64,000 nt of DNA from assembly GCA_910579935.1 (NCBI GenBank), contig CAJTVQ010000014.1, positions 14,920 through 78,919 of the forward strand, given 5' to 3'. The DNA is from an uncultured Lachnospiraceae bacterium (GTDB lineage Bacteria; Bacillota; Clostridia; Lachnospirales; Lachnospiraceae). The notes beneath the pieces are model-generated. The model was given only the letters and a program-made list of their open reading frames with translations, ran no database searches and had not been told where the DNA came from. A program made the translations under genes and the position numbers. This document shows positions 31,497 through 39,641 of this stretch, one piece after another; within the stretch, counting starts at the first letter, position 1, and each line of letters starts with the position of its first letter.

Positions 31497-34100
31497 ATGC
31501 GTAAGAAATTTAAGATTTTATTAGGGGCGGCGCTGCTGTGTATCACGGCAGCCGCTGCCAGATTACCTATGTCATATGCGGAAGCAGAGTCAGCATCTGC
31601 TTCCGATTTTCAGATGAAGGGTGATCTGTTAGTGAAGTATACAGGCACAGCCAGCGCTGTGTCTATTCCTACTTCCGTGAAAAGAATCGGGAAGGAAGCT
31701 TTTGCCGGACATACCGAACTGGTGAAAGTGGATATACCGGCTTATGTGGAGAGCATTGATTACAATGCATTCAGCGGTTGTACTTCATTGGAAACAGTCC
31801 GGATACCCGATACGGTAACGGAGATCGGAAACGGTGCGTTCAGCGACTGCACAAGCTTAAAAACCGTGACTTTAGGAAAGAAACTGAAAAAACTGGGAAG
31901 CGGCGTTTTTGCGGGCTGCGATTCGCTGGCTTCGGCGAACCTGAGCAGGAATAATACGGAATTTGCTTATGAAAACGGCGTCATATACAGTAAGGACAAG
32001 AAGATACTTTATTGTATGCTGCCCGGTTATGAGAGCACGACTTACAAGATGCCGGCCACGGTGAACGAAATCCGCAACAATGCTTTTTGGGGATGCAAGA
32101 AGTTAAAGCGGGTGGAAATCAGCAGCAATGTGTCTTCCGTTCCGGATTATGCCTTTACCAATTGTACGTCGTTGGAGAAGGTGATTCTGCCTTACTCTTT
32201 GCACAATATCGGTCTGAAGGCGTTCTCCAACTGTGTGAATCTGGGAGAAACGCAGGTTCCCATGTCGGTAAGTGAGATTCACAGGACGGCATTTGACGGC
32301 TGTCCGAAACTGACGATTGCTGCGGAACCCGGTTCTTATGCGGCGGAGTATGAGGAAAGCCGTGATAAGTCCAATGTGGCGCAGGCGGAATCACAGGATA
32401 TTTCCGGTCTGCAGAGTGCAGGAGACGGAAGCGGGGAGGCGGCTGACGGAACGCAGACTGCGCCTGAAAACAATGCAGCTGCGGATACCGGAAGACTAAT
32501 GGGACAGAGTTCCGTCGTAGGCGGCAGTGCGTTAGTATTGATGGATAACAGCCAGTCGAGAGTCTTGTCTGGGAATGCAAAAGCGGATACGGGGGACGGC
32601 AGCGCCGGCGCGGAGGTCATGGCATCCAGCAGCGGAAGCGGTTTTCCCAAGTATACGATTGTCAATAATGAAAAAATTGCTTCCCAGGCTTTTTATAATG
32701 ATACCTCTCTGACGGAGTATCAGATGCCGGACGGAATTAAGGAAATCGGAGATTTTTCTTTTGCCAGGTCAGGACTGACCTCCATACAGATACCATCGGG
32801 AGTGACGTCAATCGGATACGGGGCTTTTTATCATTGTGATGATTTGGCACAGGTTGAGATACCGGCCAGCGTAACGAAGGTGGAGCCGTCGGCGTTTGCG
32901 GAGACACAGTGGATGCAGGACCGGCTGGCGGACAAGAGGAATCCTTTTACGATCGTAGGGGATGGAATATTGGTCGCTTATGGCGGGATGAATGCGAATG
33001 TAGAGATACCGGAAGGCGTGAAACAGATCGGCGCGGAGGTTTTTCAGGGGAATACGCGGATGTCTTCCGTGAAGCTGCCGGAGAGTCTGACGGTAATCGG
33101 CGAGGATGCATTTGCCGGATGCAGCGAACTGACCAGTGTGTCGATGGGGAGCAATATAAGAGAGATTAAGGACAGGGCGTTTGAGGGCTGTCCCATCAGC
33201 ACGGTTAAAATACCGGCTTCGGTTCAGGTAGTCGGTTTGCGGGCATTTGATATGACAGAAGCCGATAAGGAGGACGGGACGCGGACTGCGGTGTTCTTAG
33301 GCCGGAATCTGCCGAAGGTCTCTTATGAGAAGACTGCAACCAGGCTGGCCAACGGGGATTACCGGGACGCGGTGATGAAAGGTGTGGACGTGGCAGTCGT
33401 GGACAGCAATATAACGGCATCGGATATCTCCGGAAGCGTGCTGAGTTATGACCTGGGCGGTTTCCACGGTATGATCTGCAGTGTGGAGCAGGCTGCGGAA
33501 GGCGATACGCCGGGCAGGCTGCGGGTGAAGTATTACAGTATGCCGGAAAATGAGGTGCCTTCCGGATTGGTGCCGCAGCAGGTGACCGTGTATGGGAAGC
33601 CTTATGAGCTGAACATGGAAGGAGAGCCGGAAATCTTATGGAGCAGCAATACCGGTGAGAATGACGGGGAAGAGGCGGAAGGAAGTGTCACCGTGGAACT
33701 CCGCAGCAGTACGATACCCTCTTCGCCTGCGGTGACGGCGGAGATTGCAGGAAACAGCGGAAATTATATTCTGCGTATTTCGGACAATACAACAAAAGGA
33801 AGCGATATGGGTACGGTTTACCGGAAAGTGTCCGGCGGCAGTTCCATGAAAAGTTTACAGGTTTATGATATTACGTTATATGAGGAAGAAAGCCGTATTC
33901 CGATCCATAAGCTGGGACAGCAGGTGATGACCATTACGGTTCCGAAGCCGATGGGAATTTTGGAAGAAAATATGAGGGTAGTCTGTCTGGATGACGACGG
34001 ACAGCTGGAACAGGTGGAGTCCAAAGGTGTGACAGTGGACGGGACAGCCTGCGTGCAGTTCCGGACGAACCATTTTTCGGTGTTTGGGATATATAATTAA
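31497..34100 (+). CDS. Secreted BspA-type LRR protein without wall anchor
   Basis: An 867-residue protein with a signal peptide (FKILLGAALLCITAAAARL). BspA-type LRRs fill about residues 45-270 and 395-575 (FSGCTSLETVRIPDTVTEIG, GAFYHCDDLAQVEIPASVTK), separated by a low-complexity Asn/Gly/Ser region. The C-terminal domain ending VDGTACVQFRTNHFSVFGIYN parallels VDGIPCVQF-type sequence near the end of the upstream giant protein. There is no sorting motif or membrane helix, so it is released or held by a partner. The ATG at 31497 follows GGGGGAGG. It lies 41 bp after the giant gene. Confidence 0.9.
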   Translation: MRKKFKILLGAALLCITAAAARLPMSYAEAESASASDFQMKGDLLVKYTGTASAVSIPTSVKRIGKEAFAGHTELVKVDIPAYVESIDYNAFSGCTSLETVRIPDTVTEIGNGAFSDCTSLKTVTLGKKLKKLGSGVFAGCDSLASANLSRNNTEFAYENGVIYSKDKKILYCMLPGYESTTYKMPATVNEIRNNAFWGCKKLKRVEISSNVSSVPDYAFTNCTSLEKVILPYSLHNIGLKAFSNCVNLGETQVPMSVSEIHRTAFDGCPKLTIAAEPGSYAAEYEESRDKSNVAQAESQDISGLQSAGDGSGEAADGTQTAPENNAAADTGRLMGQSSVVGGSALVLMDNSQSRVLSGNAKADTGDGSAGAEVMASSSGSGFPKYTIVNNEKIASQAFYNDTSLTEYQMPDGIKEIGDFSFARSGLTSIQIPSGVTSIGYGAFYHCDDLAQVEIPASVTKVEPSAFAETQWMQDRLADKRNPFTIVGDGILVAYGGMNANVEIPEGVKQIGAEVFQGNTRMSSVKLPESLTVIGEDAFAGCSELTSVSMGSNIREIKDRAFEGCPISTVKIPASVQVVGLRAFDMTEADKEDGTRTAVFLGRNLPKVSYEKTATRLANGDYRDAVMKGVDVAVVDSNITASDISGSVLSYDLGGFHGMICSVEQAAEGDTPGRLRVKYYSMPENEVPSGLVPQQVTVYGKPYELNMEGEPEILWSSNTGENDGEEAEGSVTVELRSSTIPSSPAVTAEIAGNSGNYILRISDNTTKGSDMGTVYRKVSGGSSMKSLQVYDITLYEEESRIPIHKLGQQVMTITVPKPMGILEENMRVVCLDDDGQLEQVESKGVTVDGTACVQFRTNHFSVFGIYN

Positions 34101-34419
34101 TAAATTTAACAAACCGGAAAACATAGCAATATCTGAACATGCCAGAATTCGTTTGTATGAACGGAATATAAGTATTGATGATATTGTAAACGGTATAAAC
34201 ACAGGTGAAATTGTCAAACAATATTTGGATGATAAGCCGTTAGCAAGCTGCTTAATACTGGGATTTTCTGTGAAATCGAAATATATTCATATAGTTGTAA
34301 GTTGTGATACAAATTATATTTATCTGATTACTGCATACTTCCCCGATCCGGATATGTGGGAAAGCGATTTAAAAAAAGAAAGGGGCGTTAATTATGGTAT
34401 GTATGGAGTGTGGAGCTAA
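34084..34419 (+). CDS. DUF4258 domain protein, putative toxin-like partner
   Basis: About 111 residues of a DUF4258 domain: ISEHARIRLYERNISIDD, GEIVKQYLDDKPLASCLILG, IHIVVSCDTNYIYLITAYFPDPDMWE. Such proteins are commonly paired with YgiT-type zinc finger proteins and are suspected RNase-like toxins. There is no in-frame ATG before the domain; a TTG at 34084, inside the end of the LRR gene, is the furthest upstream start, so the true start is uncertain. The next gene overlaps by 26 bp, which suggests coupling. Confidence 0.75.
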   Translation: MGYIINKFNKPENIAISEHARIRLYERNISIDDIVNGINTGEIVKQYLDDKPLASCLILGFSVKSKYIHIVVSCDTNYIYLITAYFPDPDMWESDLKKERGVNYGMYGVWS

Positions 34420-34621
34420 AGCCGAAAAAGGATATACAACAAGTGTAACGGATTTAGGAAACTGTCTTCTAATCGTGAGGAATGTTCCCTGCTATAAGTG
34501 TGCAGAATGTAATGAAGTTATTTATACAGGGGATGTTATTAAGAAACTGGAGCAGATCAAGGAGCAGGCGAAGCAGTTTACACAGGAAATTTCTATTGTA
34601 AATTACAGTAGTGCGGCATGA
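34394..34621 (+). CDS. YgiT-type zinc finger protein, MqsA N-terminal-like
   Basis: A 75-residue protein with Cys3-x2-Cys6 and Cys36-x2-Cys39 (VCMECG, KCAECNEVIYTGDV), the zinc site of YgiT/MqsA N-terminal domains, and a short helical tail. It lacks the HTH that lets full MqsA bind DNA. Paired with DUF4258 proteins this type is regarded as an antitoxin-like partner; here that is inference. Overlaps the preceding gene. Confidence 0.8.
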   Translation: MVCMECGAKAEKGYTTSVTDLGNCLLIVRNVPCYKCAECNEVIYTGDVIKKLEQIKEQAKQFTQEISIVNYSSAA

Positions 34622-34663
34622 TGGAACTGTAAACAAAATCAAATAGTTAAAGGAACCAATAAC

Positions 34664-34703
34664 CGCTTCCGGCATAAATTAATTAAAAAGCCGGGAGCGT
34701 TTT
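34664..34703 (+). promoter_or_regulatory. Hairpin enclosing the ribosome site of the S8 protease
   Basis: CGCTTCCGGC (34664-34673) pairs with GCCGGGAGCG (34690-34699; one T-G pair), followed by four T residues and then the ATG at 34704. The only Shine-Dalgarno-like sequence, GGGAG (34693-34697), is inside the 3' arm. It could be a terminator for the upstream pair, a translational lock for the protease, or both. Confidence 0.6.
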
Positions 34704-35642
34704 ATGTATCGGGTCAGACAACAGGTCGGGTGTACGGATGACATTATGGATTCCTGCAGGGGAAGAAATTACAGAGAGGAAACAGCCGTCAGGGTGGCGG
34801 TATTGGATACGGGAATCGGCAGGCATCCCGATTTTGAAGGAAGGATTGACGCATTCCGGGACTTTCTGCATAACGGAAACAGCATATATGATGACAGCGG
34901 GCACGGGACTCATGTGTCAGGCTGCATAGCAGGGAGCGGGAAAGCTTCGGGAGGCATGTATAAAGGTATCTGTCCTTACGCCCATCTGATCGTAGGCAAG
35001 GTATTGGACAAAAACGGCGACGGCAATATGGAGGATATGCGCCGGGGAATCGAGTGGGTTTTGGAAAACAGGGAGAGGTATCGCATCCGTGTCCTGAATA
35101 TATCCATTGGAATCGGACATATCGAAAATGAAGAGAAGATGCAGGAACTGCTTCAGGCCGTGGACGAAGCATGGGAAGCAGGAATCGTCGTGGTCTGTGC
35201 GGCAGGGAATATGGGACCGGAGCCGATGACGATTTCACCTCTTGGTTCCAGCAAGAAAGTGATTACCGTAGGATGTCATGAGGGAGGATATTTCACCGGA
35301 AAACATTCTCTTTGCGAGGATTATTCCGGACGAGGCCCTTCTCCGTTTGCGGTGAAAAAGCCGGATGTGGTAGCTCCGGGAACGGACATTGTTTCCTGCA
35401 ATGTGGCCTGCAGGTCCGTTTTCCGTGGTTATAAAAATGCGTATGTGAAAAAGAGCGGTACTTCCATGGCAACTCCGATCGTATCGGGGGCGGCAGCTTT
35501 GCTGCTGCAGAAATATCCGGAACTTTCCAATGAGCAGGTAAAGCGGAAAATCAATTACAGTGCGACGGATATGAAGGAGCCGTGGACAAAGCAGGGATGG
35601 GGCATGATAAATATCAGCCGGCTGATTCAAATTGTGTATTGA
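34704..35642 (+). CDS. Intracellular subtilisin-like serine protease (S8)
   Basis: A 312-residue protease without signal peptide or propeptide of note. The catalytic triad is Asp35 (AVLDTGIG), His67 (SGHGTHVSG) and Ser254 (SGTSMATP), with the oxyanion Asn in AAGNMGP. It resembles AprX/ISP-type cytoplasmic subtilases. Residue 1-28 is a short N-terminal extension. The ATG at 34704 lies directly after the hairpin noted above. The stop codon overlaps the next promoter. Substrate unknown. Confidence 0.92.
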   Translation: MYRVRQQVGCTDDIMDSCRGRNYREETAVRVAVLDTGIGRHPDFEGRIDAFRDFLHNGNSIYDDSGHGTHVSGCIAGSGKASGGMYKGICPYAHLIVGKVLDKNGDGNMEDMRRGIEWVLENRERYRIRVLNISIGIGHIENEEKMQELLQAVDEAWEAGIVVVCAAGNMGPEPMTISPLGSSKKVITVGCHEGGYFTGKHSLCEDYSGRGPSPFAVKKPDVVAPGTDIVSCNVACRSVFRGYKNAYVKKSGTSMATPIVSGAAALLLQKYPELSNEQVKRKINYSATDMKEPWTKQGWGMINISRLIQIVY

Positions 35643-35667
35643 CACAAATCGTATGATTGTATACAAT
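35639..35667 (+). promoter_or_regulatory. Promoter and candidate GntR operator of the citrate synthase unit
   Basis: TTGACA (35639-35644), 17 bp, TACAAT (35662-35667). The palindrome ATTGTATACAAT (35656-35667) covers the -10 and fits the GT-N-AC pattern of FCD-type GntR sites; the GntR gene two genes downstream is the likely binder, acting as a repressor by position. Confidence 0.75.
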
Positions 35668-35760
35668 AATACGTAGCGGTTGATGCTGTTTCGCTTTGCG
35701 AGGTAAGCCGCAATTTATCGTATGTGTATTTGCCGGCGCAGACGGCAGAGGGAGGCAGTC

Positions 35761-37179
35761 ATGAAAGAGAACAATACCTTTGAGAATCGTCCGGTGACGA
35801 TGAACGAGAAGAACAATCTGCTGGAAATTGAGGAACACATGTATATTTTGGATGACGTGGAGAAGCCGAATGTGTTCCGTAATATGTTTCCTTATTCCGA
35901 AATACCGAAGATTCCGTTCAATGATAGAATCGTTCCGCATAATATGCCGAAGGAAATCTGGATTACGGATACGACATTCCGGGACGGACAGCAGTCGCGA
36001 GCGCCGTATACGACGGAGCAGATCGTGACGATCTATGATCATCTTCATAAGCTGGGCGGGCCGAACGGGATGATCCGTGCCAGCGAATTCTTTTTGTACA
36101 GTAAAAAGGACAGGGATGCGGTCTATAAGTGTATGGAGCGGGGATATGAGTTTCCGGAGGTGACCAGCTGGATCCGTGCAAGCAAAGAGGATTTCAAGCT
36201 GGTGAAGGAAATCGGAATGAAGGAAACGGGAATCCTTGTAAGCTGTTCGGACTATCATATTTTCCTGAAATTAAAGATGACGAGAAGACAGGCGATGGAG
36301 CATTATCTGAGTGTGATCCGTGACTGTCTGGAAGAGGGCATCAGTCCGCGCTGTCATTTGGAAGATATTACAAGGGCGGACATTTATGGCTATGTGGTGC
36401 CTTTTTGTCTGGAATTAATGAAGCTTATGGAGAAATATAAGATACCGGTTAAGGTGCGCGCCTGTGATACGATGGGATACGGTGTGAATTATCCTGGTGC
36501 GGTTATCCCAAGAAGCGTACAGGGAATCATTTACGCGATACATACCCATGCAGGTGTGCCGCATTCCCTGATCGAATGGCATGGGCACAATGATTTTTAT
36601 AAAGCAGTGTCGAATTCCACGACTGCCTGGCTGTATGGTTGTGCAGGTATCAATACATCCCTTTTTGGAATCGGAGAGCGGACAGGCAATACGCCGCTGG
36701 AGGCGATGGTGTTCGAGTATGCACAGCTGAAAGGCAGTCTGAACGGTATGGATACGACCGTGATCACCGAACTGGCGGATTATTACGAAAAAGAAATCGG
36801 CTATCAGATTCCTCCCAGGACTCCTTTTGTCGGGAAAAATTTTAATGTGACGAGAGCAGGAATTCATGCGGACGGGCTGTTGAAAAATGAAGAGATTTAT
36901 AATATATTTGATACAGAGAAATTCCTGAACCGCCCGGTGCTGTGTGCGGTAAGCAATACTTCGGGACTGGCCGGCATTGCCCACTGGATGAATACTTATT
37001 ACAAGCTGAAGGGAGACGGGCAGCTGAATAAAAATTCACAGCTGGTGCAGGAGGTGAAGAAGTGGGTGGATGAAGAATATGCTTCCGGAAGGGTAACGGT
37101 GCTGACAGATGAAGAGCTGGTTGCACAGATCGGCAGAATATGCGAAAAGCTGGGAGTGGATAACGAAACATTCCAATGA
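35761..37179 (+). CDS. Probable (Re)-citrate synthase, HMGL-like family
   Basis: A 472-residue member of the DRE-TIM (isopropylmalate/homocitrate synthase) family. The metal/catalytic motif is TDTTFRDGQQSRAPYT; HLEDITRADIYG, WHGHNDFYKA and FGIGERTGNTPLE follow. The acetyl-CoA donor family is sure; the substrate (oxaloacetate) is inferred from similarity in layout to the clostridial (Re)-citrate synthase and from isocitrate dehydrogenase in the same unit. There is no LeuA allosteric domain. GGGAGG lies 5 bp before the ATG. Alternative: homocitrate or isopropylmalate synthase. Confidence 0.82.
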   Translation: MKENNTFENRPVTMNEKNNLLEIEEHMYILDDVEKPNVFRNMFPYSEIPKIPFNDRIVPHNMPKEIWITDTTFRDGQQSRAPYTTEQIVTIYDHLHKLGGPNGMIRASEFFLYSKKDRDAVYKCMERGYEFPEVTSWIRASKEDFKLVKEIGMKETGILVSCSDYHIFLKLKMTRRQAMEHYLSVIRDCLEEGISPRCHLEDITRADIYGYVVPFCLELMKLMEKYKIPVKVRACDTMGYGVNYPGAVIPRSVQGIIYAIHTHAGVPHSLIEWHGHNDFYKAVSNSTTAWLYGCAGINTSLFGIGERTGNTPLEAMVFEYAQLKGSLNGMDTTVITELADYYEKEIGYQIPPRTPFVGKNFNVTRAGIHADGLLKNEEIYNIFDTEKFLNRPVLCAVSNTSGLAGIAHWMNTYYKLKGDGQLNKNSQLVQEVKKWVDEEYASGRVTVLTDEELVAQIGRICEKLGVDNETFQ

Positions 37180-37220
37180 CGGTCTGTATTAGAATTCTGG
37201 AATAGGGGTTAGGAAAAGAA

Positions 37221-37919
37221 ATGGGAAGTTATGATGTAAAGCAGGAAGTAAACGACAAATACTCTTTGAGGGGACGTGTCTTCAACAAGATACGGGAGGA
37301 TATTTTGAGCGGCAAGTACAAAGAGCACGAAGAACTGAGGGAGGTGGCCATAGGAGAAGAACTGGGAGTCAGCCGTACCCCGGTAAGGGAAGCGTTCCGG
37401 CAGCTGGAGCTGGAAGGACTGATTCAGATTGTGCCGAACAAAGGGGCATATGTGACAGGCATAACAGCGAAAGACGTAGGAGATATCTACATGATCCGCT
37501 CCAAACTGGAAGGCTTGTGTGCCAGATGGGCTACCGACCATATCACGGAGGAACAGCTGGAGGAACTGGAGGAAAATGTATACCTTGCAGAGTTCCACGC
37601 AAAGAAGGGCCATTTGGACCAGATGGCGGAACTGGATAACCGCTTCCACCAGATTCTCTACGAGTCCTGCAACAGCAAACAGCTGGCCCGCCTGCTGGTG
37701 GACTTCCATGAATATGTACTGCGGGTAAGAAGAAAAACACTGTCCAACGGCAGCAGGGGAAAGGTATCCAACAACGAACACCGCCAGATCATGGAAGCAA
37801 TTAAAGCCAAAGATAAGGACAGGGCAGAAGCCCTCGCAAACGAACATATCGTCAATGCTTATGACAATATGGTAAAAAACGGATTGTATGAAATTTACGA
37901 AAAAGAGGAAGAAATTTAA
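37221..37919 (+). CDS. GntR family regulator, FCD type
   Basis: A 232-residue regulator. The winged helix (about 15-80) contains LREVAIGEELGVSRTPVREAFRQLELEGLI. The C-terminal FCD domain has metal-ligand-like residues in ELDNRFHQILYES, NEHRQIMEAI and ANEHIVNAY. Effectors of this class are often organic acids such as citrate or related carboxylates. Placed between citrate synthase and isocitrate dehydrogenase, it probably controls this unit through the palindrome at 35656. Confidence 0.9.
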   Translation: MGSYDVKQEVNDKYSLRGRVFNKIREDILSGKYKEHEELREVAIGEELGVSRTPVREAFRQLELEGLIQIVPNKGAYVTGITAKDVGDIYMIRSKLEGLCARWATDHITEEQLEELEENVYLAEFHAKKGHLDQMAELDNRFHQILYESCNSKQLARLLVDFHEYVLRVRRKTLSNGSRGKVSNNEHRQIMEAIKAKDKDRAEALANEHIVNAYDNMVKNGLYEIYEKEEEI

Positions 37920-37937
37920 CCATGGAACCGTAAAACG

Positions 37938-38025
37938 GCATCCAACCGGACAGTCCCCAGAGCAGCTTATGGCTGCGGAGCGGACAGAAGCTGTTCTGCC
38001 GACAAGGGGCTGTCCGGTTGGATGC
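37938..38025 (+). other. 88-nt three-way-junction element before icd
   Basis: GCATCCAACCGGACAG (37938-37953) pairs perfectly with 38010-38025; the stem extends by four more pairs with one T-G. Inside, GCAGC-TTATG-GCTGC and CAGAA-GCTG-TTCTG (with CGG/CCG below a bulge) form two hairpins. No T-run follows, so it is not a terminator. It ends 11 bp before the icd ribosome site TAGGAG. Function unknown. Confidence 0.75.
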
Positions 38026-38048
38026 GGAACTGGAATAGGAGAATGAAT

Positions 38049-39254
38049 ATGGAAAAAATTAAGATGACAACCCCCCTTGTAGAGATGGACGGAGATGAGA
38101 TGACAAGAATCCTTTGGCAGATGATAAAGGATGAGCTGCTGCTGCCCTTCATAGATCTGAAGACAGAGTATTACGACCTCGGTCTGGAGCACCGCAATGA
38201 GACAAACGATCAGGTGACGGCAGATTCCGCAGAAGCAACAAAAAAATACGGTGTTGCCGTAAAATGCGCCACCATTACCCCCAATGCAGCGCGCATGACC
38301 GAATATAACCTGAAAGAAATGTGGAAAAGCCCCAACGGAACCATCCGCGCGATTCTGGACGGAACAGTATTCCGTGCTCCGATTAAAGTAAAAGGGATAG
38401 ACCCCTGTGTAAAAAACTGGGAAAAACCCATCACCATTGCCCGTCATGCATACGGTGACATATACAAAAACGTAGAGATCAAAGTCCCCGGCGCAGGAAA
38501 GGCGGAACTGGTCTATACCGCGGAAGACGGAACCGTTACGCGAGAAACCATTCATGAATTCAAGACCCCCGGCATTATTCAGGGCGTACATAATACAGAT
38601 GCTTCCATCGGCAGCTTTGCCAGGGCATGTTTTAACTATGCGCTGGATACAAAACAGGATTTATGGTTCGGTGCAAAGGATACCATCTCCAAGAAATACG
38701 ACCATAACTTCAAAGACATTTTCCAGGAAATCTATGATGCAGAATATAAAGAACACTTTGAGGCAGCCGGAATTGAATATTTCTACAGCCTGATCGACGA
38801 CATCGTGGCCCGCGTAATGAAAGCGAAAGGCGGATTTATCTGGGCGTGCAAAAATTATGACGGCGATGTAATGAGCGACATGGTATCCTCCGCATTCGGC
38901 TCCCTTGCCATGATGACTTCCGTTCTGGTATCACCCACCGGAGTATACGAATACGAAGCGGCTCACGGAACCGTGCAAAGACATTACTACAAACACCTGA
39001 AAGGAGAAGAAACCTCCACCAATTCAGTTGCCACTATCTTTGCATGGACCGGCGCACTGCGCAAACGCGGCGAACTGGACCACATCAAAGAACTGACAGA
39101 ATTTGCAGATAACCTGGAAAAAGCAACACTGGCCACCATCGAGTCCGGCAGAATGACCAAGGATCTGGCGCAGATTACCACACTGGAAAACGTAACGGCG
39201 CTAAGCAGCGAAAACTTCATCAAAGAAATCCGAAAAACCCTGGAGACAATGTAA
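38049..39254 (+). CDS. icd: NADP-dependent isocitrate dehydrogenase
   Basis: A 401-residue enzyme that oxidatively decarboxylates isocitrate to 2-oxoglutarate. It begins KIKMTTPLVEMDGDEMTRILW, and has TITPNAARMTEY, KSPNGTIRAILDGT and AAHGTVQRHYY, all typical of the dimeric eukaryote-like NADP-IDH type, rather than the E. coli type. The ATG at 38049 is 7 bp after TAGGAG; the ATG six bases earlier is too close. With the citrate synthase upstream it suggests 2-oxoglutarate and glutamate synthesis. Aconitase is not nearby. Confidence 0.95.
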   Translation: MEKIKMTTPLVEMDGDEMTRILWQMIKDELLLPFIDLKTEYYDLGLEHRNETNDQVTADSAEATKKYGVAVKCATITPNAARMTEYNLKEMWKSPNGTIRAILDGTVFRAPIKVKGIDPCVKNWEKPITIARHAYGDIYKNVEIKVPGAGKAELVYTAEDGTVTRETIHEFKTPGIIQGVHNTDASIGSFARACFNYALDTKQDLWFGAKDTISKKYDHNFKDIFQEIYDAEYKEHFEAAGIEYFYSLIDDIVARVMKAKGGFIWACKNYDGDVMSDMVSSAFGSLAMMTSVLVSPTGVYEYEAAHGTVQRHYYKHLKGEETSTNSVATIFAWTGALRKRGELDHIKELTEFADNLEKATLATIESGRMTKDLAQITTLENVTALSSENFIKEIRKTLETM

Positions 39255-39310
39255 AAATACCCATATCTAAATACTTTATCCGGAAATAGTTTCCGCATAA
39301 ACATATGAGG

Positions 39311-39628
39311 AAATCCATCTTCCGTTTTCGGTGTGCAGACGGGGCTGTCAGCGGTTCGGGGACGGGCGGACTGTGCGGGGAATGGAAATCTGACTGCAGA
39401 AAAGGGATATTTCTAACTGTTTTCACCGGCAGGAGGCTTGTCAACGGCGGCTGAACTCCTTCACTTCGTTCAGTCAGACAACGCCGCCTGAAATGACAAT
39501 CCTCCTGCCGGTGAAAGCAGTAAGAAATATCTCCTTTTTTTGAACAGATTTTCCATCTCCCCGCACAGCCCGCCCGTCCCCAAACCGCTGACAGCCCCGT
39601 CTGCACACCGAAAACGGAAGATGGATTT
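39311..39628. repeat. 318-bp imperfect inverted repeat element
   Basis: The first 84 bp (39311-39394) match the reverse complement of 39545-39628, the outer 46 bp exactly. Pairing continues inward (GATATTTCT, TTTCACCGGCAGGAGG, TTGTCA with their partners) to a GGCGGC/GCCGCC and CTGAAC/GTTCAG centre. The inner 140 bp resemble the element at 9078-9222. It fills most of the 387-bp gap between icd and the convergent ABC-F gene. No coding potential. The 56 bp before it hold a small CGGAAA/TTTCCG hairpin (39276-39300). Confidence 0.85.
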
Positions 39629-39641
39629 ACGGCCAACACCG

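Noticed and set aside
37209..38591. A 460-residue open frame on the minus strand
   Set aside because: It lies opposite the GntR and icd genes, has Phe/Cys-rich composition and no family motif; shadow of codon usage.
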